Below, in pieces: positions 46,438-55,308 of a stretch of 64,000 bases of DNA (its first letter is position 1; every line of letters begins with the position of its first letter). The DNA is from CAYNUJ01 sp964573255. Lineage in GTDB: Bacteria > Bacteroidota > Ignavibacteria > Ignavibacteriales > Melioribacteraceae. The notes below the pieces were generated by a model. The model saw only the letters and a list, made by a program, of their open reading frames with translations, was not told the DNA's origin and made no database searches. The position numbers and the translations under genes are program-made. Where the stretch lies: assembly GCA_964573255.1 (NCBI GenBank), contig CAZNJB010000003.1, positions 1 through 64,000 on the forward strand, read 5' to 3'.

Positions 46438-47667
46438 TTAGGTATACCGTATTCCTTTTAACGGCTCTAAACGATAAACTTTTATTGCCGGATATATGCT
46501 TGCCACTATTGATACGACAAACATTACTAAAGTTGTATTAATAAAAATCTTTGGAGTAACGCTGGATTTCATTTGAGCTATAAAACCGAATTCCGCATAC
46601 ATTTCTGTTAATTCCGCACCGAATTGTACCGGGTTCAACATAAAATAATAATTAAACAAATACCCGAAAATATTACCGAATATCAAACCAATTAGGGTTA
46701 AAAACACCGCTTCAATCATTACAATTGATACTAATTTCATTTGAGACATACCGATTGACAACGAAATACCGAATTCCTTAAATCGTTCCGTTACCGACAT
46801 CAAAATCGTATTTAATATTCCGAACGCAACTATAACTATGAGAATAAACATCATAAGAGCACCACTCACATTGTCAAAATCAATCGAATTTTTAAAATCC
46901 GGCATTACTTCTCCCCAATCAAGAACCGTCAATTTGGTTCCTGTTAATTTATCGGCAAGCGATTTTTTCGTTTCATCCAACTCGTGCAAATCGTAAACAT
47001 TTATTGCAATCATATTTATTCTTCCGTAAAGAGCAAATAACTCCTGCGCCGTTTTCAGTCCCATAAAAACACTCATTCTGTCTAAGTCCGGAAATCCGAA
47101 TTTTACCGTTCCTACAATTCTGAATTTGAAATTGCCCATAGAACCATCGGCACCCTGAGCTAGTACAACAACCTCATCACCTATTTTTGCTTTCAACAAC
47201 TCCAATAATTTAATTCCAACAACTATATCAAAAGAAGTATCCGACCTAAAAAATCCCCCTTCTGTTAGTTTATTCATAATCTTAGAAGTATTAGCTTCAT
47301 ATTCGGGTGCTATACCGAAGATAGCAGCTCCCTGCGTTTTATCTCCCATACTTATCAATCCACTTCCGGCAACTCTCGGGGCAAATCCTTTTATATTATC
47401 CTCAGATTTTAACGCATCGATAATTTTACTGTCCATTTTGAAATTCTTTCTGAGGGATGGATTTTTCTGATAACCAATTCTTTGGATTTGCAAAAATCCT
47501 GACATTAATTCGCCCACATAGCGAATGTTTATATCGTAAGTACCAAATTGAAATCCCCGCATTGCAATTGCCGAAGTTGTTGCGAAAATAACAGCAAGAA
47601 GTGTAAGAAAAGACCTTCTTTTATTTCGCCAAATATTTCGCCAAGCTAATTTTAGTATAAGTTTCAC
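46438..47667 (-). CDS. FtsX-type ABC transporter permease (first copy)
   Basis: A MacB_PCD plus FtsX permease of about 409 residues: LKLAWRNIWRNKRRSFLTLL at the start, periplasmic domain, then ILNTILMSVTERFKEFGISLSIG in the helical part. The frame is open further upstream, but I chose the GTG at 47667: AAAGGG lies about seven bases before it, it places the permease motif at the N-terminus as in its paralogue, and it abuts the LolA-like stop (1-bp gap) instead of overlapping it by 71 bp. Confidence 0.88.
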   Translation of the reverse strand: MKLILKLAWRNIWRNKRRSFLTLLAVIFATTSAIAMRGFQFGTYDINIRYVGELMSGFLQIQRIGYQKNPSLRKNFKMDSKIIDALKSEDNIKGFAPRVAGSGLISMGDKTQGAAIFGIAPEYEANTSKIMNKLTEGGFFRSDTSFDIVVGIKLLELLKAKIGDEVVVLAQGADGSMGNFKFRIVGTVKFGFPDLDRMSVFMGLKTAQELFALYGRINMIAINVYDLHELDETKKSLADKLTGTKLTVLDWGEVMPDFKNSIDFDNVSGALMMFILIVIVAFGILNTILMSVTERFKEFGISLSIGMSQMKLVSIVMIEAVFLTLIGLIFGNIFGYLFNYYFMLNPVQFGAELTEMYAEFGFIAQMKSSVTPKIFINTTLVMFVVSIVASIYPAIKVYRLEPLKGIRYT

Positions 47668-47668
47668 T

Positions 47669-48409
47669 TTAATTCCCTTTTTCCAACTCTCTAAAAGAAA
47701 ATCTTCTATTAGGTATATTAATATCGAACTCCATATCAATCACTTTAAGTTCGGTAACGTGTCCTTCCTTAACGGCATTAACCATTCTCCAAATCGTTGG
47801 GAGTAATCTACCGTGCATTTTTTTAATATCAACAAATTCCATATACCGCTTAAGTTTTCCACGCTCGTCGTAATAAGCCTCTTTGGCCGGAATATAATTA
47901 CTTGTTCTCACCCAATAAATAACTTTACCCCAAACAACCGGTGCATCGGGATGAGGAATAAGTTCAATCTTCCAGCACTTCTCACCATTCAATACTTCTT
48001 CACCCAATAATTTTTGATCGTAGTCCCTCTCCAAATTCGACTCTCGCACCAAATCGTCGTTAGTAAAATCACTTCCGTTCCAGCTTTGTAACATCATAGA
48101 TGGGGGAATTTTAATTGTAGTTTCGGTATTGCGCAGATAATTCCACATCTCATTGCCAATCTTTAACGTTTTGTTTCCCTTTTCCCTACGTGGGGATTTA
48201 ATCACGATCAAAGCCTTCTCGTTTCCTACCCACCAACTTTCCATCAACAAAGTACGTTCGAAATCGGGTGTGGTTACAGTCATCTCTATTATTCCATGCG
48301 AAGTTTTCCCTTTTATAATATTTTCAGCTTTTTTGATGATTTCTTTTGGGGATTGAGCAAGCAGAGGGATGTTCATTAGCAACAAATAGAGAATTATTTT
48401 CTTTTTCAT
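47669..48409 (-). CDS. LolA-like outer membrane lipoprotein-sorting protein
   Basis: About 246 residues with signal peptide (MKKKIILYLLLMNIPLLAQS). It has the LolA/LppX-like half-barrel pattern: SHGIIEMTVTTPDFERTLLM, GNKTLKIGNEMWNYL, then SWNGSDFTNDDLV and RYMEFVDIKKMHGRLLP. In this family such proteins carry lipids or lipoproteins across the periplasm. I take ATG 48409 as start, since GGAAACTAAG lies before it; the GTG at 48421 has no ribosome binding site. It is the first gene of the operon, behind the promoter and operator at 48427-48476. Confidence 0.85.
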   Translation of the reverse strand: MKKKIILYLLLMNIPLLAQSPKEIIKKAENIIKGKTSHGIIEMTVTTPDFERTLLMESWWVGNEKALIVIKSPRREKGNKTLKIGNEMWNYLRNTETTIKIPPSMMLQSWNGSDFTNDDLVRESNLERDYDQKLLGEEVLNGEKCWKIELIPHPDAPVVWGKVIYWVRTSNYIPAKEAYYDERGKLKRYMEFVDIKKMHGRLLPTIWRMVNAVKEGHVTELKVIDMEFDINIPNRRFSFRELEKGN

Positions 48410-48426
48410 CTTAGTTTCCACTTTTA

Positions 48427-48444
48427 ATTGACCATTCGTTCAAT
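48427..48444. promoter_or_regulatory. Candidate TetR operator 1 (upstream of the LolA-like gene)
   Basis: ATTGACCATTCGTTCAAT, an imperfect palindrome (ATTGA/TCAAT ends). It lies directly after the -7 box and 17 nt before the LolA-like start. An 18-bp site matching at 15 positions occurs before tetR at 49004-49021 in the same orientation relative to the gene it precedes. Confidence 0.66.
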
Positions 48445-48476
48445 CAAAAATATAGTATTTTTTTTATTTTTCCAAA
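48445..48476 (-). promoter_or_regulatory. Bacteroidota-type promoter of the envelope operon
   Basis: On the minus strand TTTG (48473-48476) and TATTTTTG (48445-48452) are separated by 20 nt, matching the -33 TTTG / -7 TAnnTTTG consensus of Bacteroidota. The -7 box abuts operator 1. Confidence 0.6.
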
Positions 48477-48971
48477 TTATCCCCTCAAAAAAAATTTTCA
48501 CTAATTCAAAGGCAGATTACCGGTGTTAATTTAACTAATCTCTTTCTTCTTCAAAGGATATAATCATAGCTCCAAATGCTGCAAGTAAGAAAATGTCATC
48601 AGGTTACCAATCATATCGAGGCTTTTTCTCTAAAGACTGATTTTCCTCTTTTCATAAAATAGATTTTTCTTCCACAACCATTTTAACAGGCATCCTAATC
48701 AACCTTTATTACCGAGGATATTTAGCTTAAATAATTTGCTCTATGAACCATAAAAGTTTTGGAAATCATTTCATAAATCGTTACTGTTCGAACTATTTTT
48801 ACTAAAATAACGGTTTAATTGATATCGGTTCACTTTGTGGAAGCTATGAAACAAATTGTGTTCTTCTCAGTTGGAAAACAAAAATAGGTTTTGCTTTTTA
48901 AATCGTCTGCAGTTATTCATTTATTAAATACAGCCTAATTATTTATAATACAAACCCTTGTTTTTCAACTT
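48477..48971. other. Gene-free stretch between the divergent promoters
   Basis: About 500 bp without a supported gene. A short frame on the minus strand (about 48535-48603) is too short and interrupted by a stop to be called. No RNA gene or terminator seen. Confidence 0.5.
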
Positions 48972-49001
48972 TTGATATTAAATGGAAAAAAGCTATCTTT
49001 A
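48972..49001 (+). promoter_or_regulatory. Candidate tetR promoter
   Basis: TTG at 48972-48974 and TATCTTTA at 48994-49001 with 19 nt between them; the second matches TAnnTTTG at five of its six fixed positions. Operator 2 starts two bases later. Confidence 0.42.
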
Positions 49002-49003
49002 TT

Positions 49004-49021
49004 ATTAAACAAATAGTCAAT
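49004..49021. promoter_or_regulatory. Candidate TetR operator 2 (upstream of tetR)
   Basis: The reverse complement reads ATTGACTATTTGTTTAAT, identical to operator 1 at 15 of 18 positions. It covers the transcription start and ribosome binding region, ending four bases before the tetR ATG, so binding would repress tetR itself. Confidence 0.66.
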
Positions 49022-49025
49022 TAAA

Positions 49026-49622
49026 ATGCCCAGAACACCCGAACAATTTCAAAAAATAAGAGAAAGAACAAAACGGCAAATACTTAATGCAGGCTTGAAA
49101 GTATTTGCAACTAAAGGTTATAAAGGTGCATCTATTGCAGAAATTGCGGAAGAAGCAGGTGTAAGCAAAGGACTAGCCTATAATTACTTCAAAAGCAAAA
49201 AAGATTTAGCGGAAGCAGTTCTGCTAGATATAAAAACGGAACTTACACAATTTTATGAAATGTCTCAGTATATTACTGACCCTTATGAGTTTCTAAAATT
49301 CTCCATACAATATACAATTAAAAACGTCAAGGAAAATGAAACATTTTGGCGTCTTTATGTGAGTTTTATTACTCAAATTGATGTTGAAGATCTCGCAAAA
49401 AATATATTCGGTGAAATTGCCGATGAATATATTTTAAAATTTATAGATGTATTCAAACAAATCGGTGTTAAAGATCCCAAAGCCGAAGCATACATTTTTG
49501 GAGCCTTGCTGGATGGCGTTCCGTTGGATTATTTATTCTATAAAGATAAATACCCGATTGAAATCGTGGAAAAGGAATTATTGGAACGTTATAGCAAAAG
49601 CACATTAGATAAATTGAAATAA
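49026..49622 (+). CDS. TetR/AcrR family transcriptional regulator
   Basis: A 198-residue TetR repressor. The N-terminal HTH is clear: ILNAGLKVFATKGYKGASIA, then EIAEEAGVSKGLAYNYFKSK (about residues 19-58). The C-terminal ligand domain is all helical and not assignable to a ligand. It is divergent from the LolA-ABC-barrel operon, and both promoters carry the same 18-bp site, so it most likely represses both that operon and itself, with a lipid or fatty-acyl ligand as one possible signal (inference). Confidence 0.92.
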   Translation: MPRTPEQFQKIRERTKRQILNAGLKVFATKGYKGASIAEIAEEAGVSKGLAYNYFKSKKDLAEAVLLDIKTELTQFYEMSQYITDPYEFLKFSIQYTIKNVKENETFWRLYVSFITQIDVEDLAKNIFGEIADEYILKFIDVFKQIGVKDPKAEAYIFGALLDGVPLDYLFYKDKYPIEIVEKELLERYSKSTLDKLK

Positions 49623-49736
49623 TTGCTCTCCAACTTTTAATTGTCCGGATCGAATAATTTAAAATTAAGCTTTACAATCCGGGAATCATTATTTTTTCGT
49701 ACTAATTTATTTTAAGTAATTACAGAAGGTATGTAA

Positions 49737-51692
49737 ATGCGGAAATTCTCGATTTGTGCCCTGGTTTTATTATTTCAGATTATTGCATACGGACAAGAAA
49801 AGGATTCGGTTAAAACTTATAATCTAGAAGAAATTACTGTAAAAAGCGGAATAATAATAGAACCGAATACCACAACTGAACTGACAATAGAGAGGATTAA
49901 GAAATCAAATGCGGATAACATTTATGATTTGGCAAAATATATACCATCAATAAAATTTCAAACTAATTCTCGAGGGGAAAGTTTATTTTATATAAGGGGT
50001 GCCGGTAAAAGACAAACAACCGTTTTTTTCGACGGAATACCATTAAATAATCCCTGGGACAATAGAATTGATTTAAGTTTGATTCCTACACTCGCAATAG
50101 GTAACTTCAGCGTAATAAAAGGAATGCCATCCATCACATTCGGCGCAAATACTCCTGCGGGTGTTGTTACTATTTATTCAAAAGAGCAAAAAGACGATTT
50201 TTCACTTTTAGCCAATTTAGCTTCCGGAAGCGATAATTATAAAAAATTCGAATTGCAATCCGGATTTAAATTAAACAAATTTTCTATCATATCGGCTGTA
50301 TCTTATAATGAAAAAGGCAATTTTCGTCTCCCTTCTGAATTTGCCAGTCAGGAGGAACAGCTGAATAATAAAAGACTCAACACAGATCATAAAGGATTAA
50401 ATTTCTACGGAAAGGTAAATTATTTATTTTCACAAAATTCGGATATAAATTTTTCTATAGTTTACTCGGATGCAGAAAAAGGGATAGCCCCGGAATTGGA
50501 TGTAACGAAACCGAGATATTGGAGGTACCCTGTTTGGAGACGTTTGGCAATATCACTTTTCGGTTCAAACAAATTATTTGGAAATCCAAATAACCTAATA
50601 TCCTATTCGATTGCATATTCAAAGTTCGACCAGCAAATCGATGAATTTACCGATTCGGATTATAACGTCATAAATGACATTGAAAAAGACAACAATAATA
50701 CGTTTTACGGAAGGGTTCTATTTACCAGTTTTTTGAGTAATTCGTCTCTGTTGAAATTGAGTGCCAACGGGTATACAACAATTCACGATGAAAAATACCT
50801 AAAAGATAATTACGTTAAATTCAGATACTCTCAAAACTTATTTAGTTTTGGCGCTGAATATGAGTATTTGACAAAAAAATCGACATTAATATTCGGTGCG
50901 GCGTATGATATATCTTCCACTCCGGAAACCGGAGGAAAACCCCATAGCAGCGCTCAAGGAGCAGTAAGTTTGAACACTTCATTTTTATATAAATTCAATA
51001 AAAATATTTCCACCCGAATAAATATTGGGAGAAAAACAAGATTTGCCTCTCTACGCGAAGCATATTCCGGCGCTCTGGGCAGATTTGTACTCAACCCCAA
51101 TTTAAAACCGGAAATTATCACATCATTGGATGGCGGAATTATTGTCACAAACGATAATTTAAACTTCGAAGCCAACCTGTTTTATACCCTATTTAAGGAT
51201 GGTATAGTACGCCAATCCCTTCCGGAAAGAAAGTTTATGAGAATTAACAAAGATGAAATTAGAATTTACGGAACTGAATTTATTTTCAATTGGGGATTAA
51301 ATGAAAGCTCTTCAATATCTTTTAATTTAACTTTGATGAACTCAAGAGGAAAGTCCGATAACGGTAATTTTACCGATACTCTTGAATATAAACCGTCTAT
51401 TATTTCATCCGCAATTTGGGATTACAACCCGATTGAGGGATTTAACATTTTTACCGAATTAAAATTCATTTCGGAGGAATACGGTCTTAAGGATGGAAGC
51501 GTCTATTATCAAAAATTGCCTGAATATACTTTAGTGAATATGAGATTTTCTTACACAACAAATATTTATATAAATTACGAATCAGAATTTTATTTTAGAA
51601 TAAATAATTTATTTGATAAATTATATTACCCTCAATGGGGTTTACCTGACCCCGGAAGAGAATTTTTAGGTGGAATAAAATTTAATTTTTAA
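49737..51692 (+). CDS. TonB-dependent outer-membrane receptor
   Basis: A 651-residue protein with signal peptide (MRKFSICALVLLFQIIAYGQ). The plug domain (about 28-150) has NLEEITVKSG near the N-terminus, IRGAGKRQTTVFFDGIPLNNPW, and GANTPAGVVTIYSK; a barrel of alternating strands follows, ending RFSYTTNIYINYESEFYFR and then FLGGIKFNF with a terminal Phe. It imports a large or scarce substrate using TonB energy. No carboxypeptidase-regulatory domain and no SusD partner is adjacent. The glycosyltransferase gene follows 16 bp downstream. Confidence 0.93.
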   Translation: MRKFSICALVLLFQIIAYGQEKDSVKTYNLEEITVKSGIIIEPNTTTELTIERIKKSNADNIYDLAKYIPSIKFQTNSRGESLFYIRGAGKRQTTVFFDGIPLNNPWDNRIDLSLIPTLAIGNFSVIKGMPSITFGANTPAGVVTIYSKEQKDDFSLLANLASGSDNYKKFELQSGFKLNKFSIISAVSYNEKGNFRLPSEFASQEEQLNNKRLNTDHKGLNFYGKVNYLFSQNSDINFSIVYSDAEKGIAPELDVTKPRYWRYPVWRRLAISLFGSNKLFGNPNNLISYSIAYSKFDQQIDEFTDSDYNVINDIEKDNNNTFYGRVLFTSFLSNSSLLKLSANGYTTIHDEKYLKDNYVKFRYSQNLFSFGAEYEYLTKKSTLIFGAAYDISSTPETGGKPHSSAQGAVSLNTSFLYKFNKNISTRINIGRKTRFASLREAYSGALGRFVLNPNLKPEIITSLDGGIIVTNDNLNFEANLFYTLFKDGIVRQSLPERKFMRINKDEIRIYGTEFIFNWGLNESSSISFNLTLMNSRGKSDNGNFTDTLEYKPSIISSAIWDYNPIEGFNIFTELKFISEEYGLKDGSVYYQKLPEYTLVNMRFSYTTNIYINYESEFYFRINNLFDKLYYPQWGLPDPGREFLGGIKFNF

Positions 51693-51708
51693 AAACTGGA
51701 ATAATGAT

Positions 51709-53172
51709 ATGAGAAATATAACAGTATGCCTTCCTTTCGGAGGAAATAGCGACAACATAGAAACTATAAATAATTTAAAAGCTTTGTCTATTGAAGAAAT
51801 TGTTGCCGTTTCAACAAATACCAATGTTAATGTTCCCGAACAAATAAAATTAATAACGGTAGATTATTTTGAAAGTTCACAGACTTTCCGAAAATTAACC
51901 GAACTTATCCATACTGATTTTACTCTTTTGATATTGAAGGATACATTATTTGAACCGACTCAATTCAGCATAGAACGCTTAGTTAAAATTGCGGAACAAA
52001 CCGGTGCTGCGTTGGTGTATTCGGATTATTACGAAATCAAGGACGGTTCATCACAAAAGCACCCCACAATTGATTATCAATTAGGCAGCGTGCGCGATGA
52101 TTTTAATTTTGGCGGCGCAGTATTGATTAATAATTCATTAATGAAAAAAGCTCTTCTGGAAGAGAAGCGAAACTATAAATATGCGGGATTTTATTCTCTT
52201 CGATTAAGTCTTAGTAGATTAGGAAAAATCATTCGCATTCCGGAAACGCTTTATACTTTAATAGAAACCGATACCAGGAAAACCGGGGAAAAACTTTTTG
52301 ATTATGTCGATCCGAAAAACCGGGAAGTTCAAATTGAAATGGAAGAAGCCTTTACCGAGTATCTCAAAGAAATTTCCGCTTTTATAACTCCCGGCGAAAA
52401 AATAGATAATTTTGATGACTCCTTCGAATACGAAGCATCGGTTATTATTCCAGTGAAGAATAGAGTTAAGACAATAGGCGATGCTATCAATTCCGTATTA
52501 AAGCAGCAAACAGATTTCAAATTCAATTTAATTATAGTCGATAATCATTCAACAGACGGTACAACCGAAATGATTAAAGGCTATTCGGAAATTGATAATA
52601 GAGTAATTCACTTAATTCCCGAAAGTAAAGATTTGGGAATAGGAGGATGCTGGAATTTAGCCTTACAACACAGCAAATGCGGAAAGTTTGCCGTACAACT
52701 CGACAGCGATGATTTATATAAAGATGAATCAACTCTCCAAACTATTATAGATACTTTTCATAAAGAAAAGTGCGCTGCAGTTATCGGCTCTTATAAAATG
52801 ACAAACTTTTCTTTGGAAGAAATTCCGCCAGGAATAATTGATCACAAAGAATGGACTGATGATAATGGAATGAATAATGCTCTCCGCATAAACGGTTTGG
52901 GAGCACCCAGGGCGTTTTATACTCCGGTTCTTCGAGAAATAAAAATCCCAAATGTAAGCTATGGCGAAGATTACGCCGTTGTTCTCGAAATAACCCGTAA
53001 TTATAAAATTGCGCGCATTTTTGAACCTATTTACTTATGCAGACGCTGGGAAGGCAATTCAGATGCTGCTTTGAGCGTAGAAAAAGTTAATGCAAACAAT
53101 TTTTATAAAGATAGAATCAGAACCATTGAAATTATGACTAGAATAAAAAGGAATAATGGAGAAAATAAATAG
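51709..53172 (+). CDS. Tandem GT-A fold glycosyltransferase (GT2 type)
   Basis: A 487-residue protein with two glycosyltransferase-like halves. The second (about 240-470) is a full GT2 domain: ASVIIPVKNRVKTIGDAINS, VDNHSTDGTTEMI, and VQLDSDDLYKDE with the metal-binding acidic run. The first (about 1-215) shows a GT-A-like pattern (LIHTDFTLLILKDTLFEP, GAALVYSDYYEI) but no clean DxD, so it may bind rather than transfer. No membrane segment. Its end overlaps the DUF4922 gene by 17 bp. Confidence 0.82.
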   Translation: MRNITVCLPFGGNSDNIETINNLKALSIEEIVAVSTNTNVNVPEQIKLITVDYFESSQTFRKLTELIHTDFTLLILKDTLFEPTQFSIERLVKIAEQTGAALVYSDYYEIKDGSSQKHPTIDYQLGSVRDDFNFGGAVLINNSLMKKALLEEKRNYKYAGFYSLRLSLSRLGKIIRIPETLYTLIETDTRKTGEKLFDYVDPKNREVQIEMEEAFTEYLKEISAFITPGEKIDNFDDSFEYEASVIIPVKNRVKTIGDAINSVLKQQTDFKFNLIIVDNHSTDGTTEMIKGYSEIDNRVIHLIPESKDLGIGGCWNLALQHSKCGKFAVQLDSDDLYKDESTLQTIIDTFHKEKCAAVIGSYKMTNFSLEEIPPGIIDHKEWTDDNGMNNALRINGLGAPRAFYTPVLREIKIPNVSYGEDYAVVLEITRNYKIARIFEPIYLCRRWEGNSDAALSVEKVNANNFYKDRIRTIEIMTRIKRNNGENK

Positions 53173-54175
53173 TAGAATAGCAGATGACGCTATACTTGCA
53201 CCGTACCTTAAAGGCGATGGCCTGGCATTCAAAACAAAGGCTTTGCTTGCACAGCAGTTAGATAATTGCGAAGCAATACGTAACGGTTACGAAGCATTAT
53301 CAACTGTTCAAATTAAATCCTTTCAATTTGACGGATTTGAGATAAAAGTTCAATTCAATCCGGGAAGGATAAAATCTTCTTCTGCGAAAGTCGATAAAAA
53401 ATCGGTAGAGGAAAGACCCTGTTTCCTTTGTAATGATAATTTACTCGACGGACAACTAGCATTGGAATATTACAAGGATTATTTTATTCTCTGCAATCCT
53501 TTCCCCATATACAACGAGCATTTTACTATCCCTAAAGTTGAGCATCTTCCTCAACTTATAAAAGGGAAATTGAACTCTATGTTGAATCTCTCGAAAGGAC
53601 TATCGCAGTTTTACTCTGTACTCTATAACGGTCCGCAATGTGGAGCTTCCGCACCGGATCATATGCATTTTCAAGCAGGGAATAAAAATTTTCTTCCTAT
53701 TGAAGAGGATTATAAAAACTTAAAGGGAAGTTTGATTAAACCCCTTTACGAAACGGAAGAAATATCGGCTTATGCCTCAAATAGTTATATCAGAGATTTT
53801 ATTGCGTTCGAATCCAATAATAGGGATTTATTAATTTCAGAATTTGATCGTATGCTAAATTTACTGCAAATTGTAAATCCCAATCCTATAGAACCGATGT
53901 TAAACGCACTAGCTTTTTATGAAGAAGAGAAATGGATTTTAATAATTTTTCCACGAAGTAAACATAGACCCGAACAATATTTTGCGGATGGTGATGATAA
54001 AATTTTATTCAGCCCTGCAGCTCTCGATTTGGGAGGTGTTTGTATTACACCGCGTCAAAAAGATTTTGAAAAAATAACGAAAGACGATATCGTAGATATG
54101 TTAAAACAAGTTTGTTTGTCCAAAGAACAATTCATTTTTATTACAGAAAAAATAAAAAGAAAAACAAGTGACTAA
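53156..54175 (+). CDS. DUF4922 protein, GalT/HIT-fold nucleotidyltransferase-like
   Basis: A 339-residue protein resembling DUF4922. RPCFLCNDNLL (about residues 87-97) gives a CxxC site, and APDHMHFQAG (about 167-176) is an HxHxQ motif of the histidine-triad/GalT superfamily whose second His would carry a nucleotide. FYEEEKWILIIFPRSKHRPEQYF lies further on. The fold is that of galactose-1-phosphate uridylyltransferases and GDP-L-galactose phosphorylases; the reaction here is probably sugar-nucleotide phosphorolysis. AAAAGGAATA precedes the ATG. Its stop overlaps the convergent phosphatase gene by 4 bp. Confidence 0.82.
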   Translation: MEKINSRIADDAILAPYLKGDGLAFKTKALLAQQLDNCEAIRNGYEALSTVQIKSFQFDGFEIKVQFNPGRIKSSSAKVDKKSVEERPCFLCNDNLLDGQLALEYYKDYFILCNPFPIYNEHFTIPKVEHLPQLIKGKLNSMLNLSKGLSQFYSVLYNGPQCGASAPDHMHFQAGNKNFLPIEEDYKNLKGSLIKPLYETEEISAYASNSYIRDFIAFESNNRDLLISEFDRMLNLLQIVNPNPIEPMLNALAFYEEEKWILIIFPRSKHRPEQYFADGDDKILFSPAALDLGGVCITPRQKDFEKITKDDIVDMLKQVCLSKEQFIFITEKIKRKTSD

Positions 54176-55305
54176 GTTACTTTTATTCCGATAATGCTGA
54201 TATCGTCATCGGCACGGTTGCCGGTAAATTTAACGTAATCTTCTTTTATAGCATCAATCGAATTTACGGAATGGTCTAATTTTGAAATAAAATCTTTCAG
54301 CCTTTCTATTCCGTATGCTTCTCCGTCATTGTTTCTACTGTCAACTAATCCGTCGGTTGTAATAAATAGTTCATCACCTTTATTTAACTTGATTTCTATA
54401 TCATCGTACTCACTATCATTGTCGAAACCAAGCAGTAGACCATTAGATTTATATTCATGTACTTTTTTGCCTTTATAAATAAGCGGTAAATCACCTGCAC
54501 CGCTATACTTCGCAACATTTTCAACATTGTTTAATGTTATAACAGAAAGTGTAATGAACACATCGGAAATTCTTTCGTCTTCGTAAACGGCTTCGTTAAC
54601 TTTTGAAATTATTTTACCAGGGGAATAATCGGAATTGTTGCTTAATGCAAAGCGAACGGCACTGCGAACATAACCGGCATAGGCCACAGCAAAATACCAG
54701 GCTCCCCATTTCTTACCCATAATATCGCCTAATACAATAACCAAATTCTGATCGTTAATTTTTATATAATCTATAAAATCGCCGCCCGGAACATTCTCAA
54801 ATGTTGAATGCCAGTGATTAATTTCAAAACCAATGAATTCCGGTGCTGCATCGGGAACTACCTTAGCACCCATTTTTTCGGCAGCAGTATGAACTTCTTC
54901 AATTGCTTTCTGGCGCTGCTTCTCTTTTGTTTTGAGAATTGCGCCTATTTTGGCAAGCACAATTTTGGGACTGGAAGTTTTAATAACATATTCTTCCACT
55001 CCAAGTTCGTAACCTCTGAGTATATCTTCTTCTTCTCCTTTTGCAGTTAGAAAGACGAAAGGAATGTCTTTTAATTTCTCGTTCGCCAAAATATTCTCTC
55101 TAAATTGATAACCGTCTACCTCGGGCATCATTATATCACTTAAAATCAAGTCTGGTGTTTTCTTAATTGCCAATGCTAGCCCCTCGGCACCATTATTTGC
55201 GTGAATACATTCGTATCCAGCTTTCGTTAAATTATATTCAAATAATTTGGCAACGTTTAAATCGTCTTCCACTAAAAGAATTCTATGTTTGTTCAGTTCG
55301 CTCAT
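54172..55305 (-). CDS. Response regulator with C-terminal SpoIIE/PP2C phosphatase (RsbU-like)
   Basis: A 377-residue protein. The REC domain (about 6-125) has ILLVEDD, the phosphoacceptor Asp in LILSDIMMPEVDGY, and FVFLTAKGEEEDI. A PP2C-type domain (about 165-377) has GGDFIDYIKI, VIVLGDIMGKKWGAW, FITTDGLVDSRN and ADDDISIIGIKV, the metal-binding acidic motifs. It would dephosphorylate the STAS protein encoded just upstream in the same operon in response to phosphorylation of its REC domain. It ends in a convergent 4-bp overlap with the DUF4922 gene. Confidence 0.9.
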   Translation of the reverse strand: MSELNKHRILLVEDDLNVAKLFEYNLTKAGYECIHANNGAEGLALAIKKTPDLILSDIMMPEVDGYQFRENILANEKLKDIPFVFLTAKGEEEDILRGYELGVEEYVIKTSSPKIVLAKIGAILKTKEKQRQKAIEEVHTAAEKMGAKVVPDAAPEFIGFEINHWHSTFENVPGGDFIDYIKINDQNLVIVLGDIMGKKWGAWYFAVAYAGYVRSAVRFALSNNSDYSPGKIISKVNEAVYEDERISDVFITLSVITLNNVENVAKYSGAGDLPLIYKGKKVHEYKSNGLLLGFDNDSEYDDIEIKLNKGDELFITTDGLVDSRNNDGEAYGIERLKDFISKLDHSVNSIDAIKEDYVKFTGNRADDDISIIGIKVT

Positions 55306-55308
55306 ATT

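Noticed and set aside
48535..48603. Short minus-strand frame ending in a stop at 48535, possible gene remnant
   Set aside because: Only about 22 codons after an in-frame stop, with no identifiable homology; too short to call a pseudogene.
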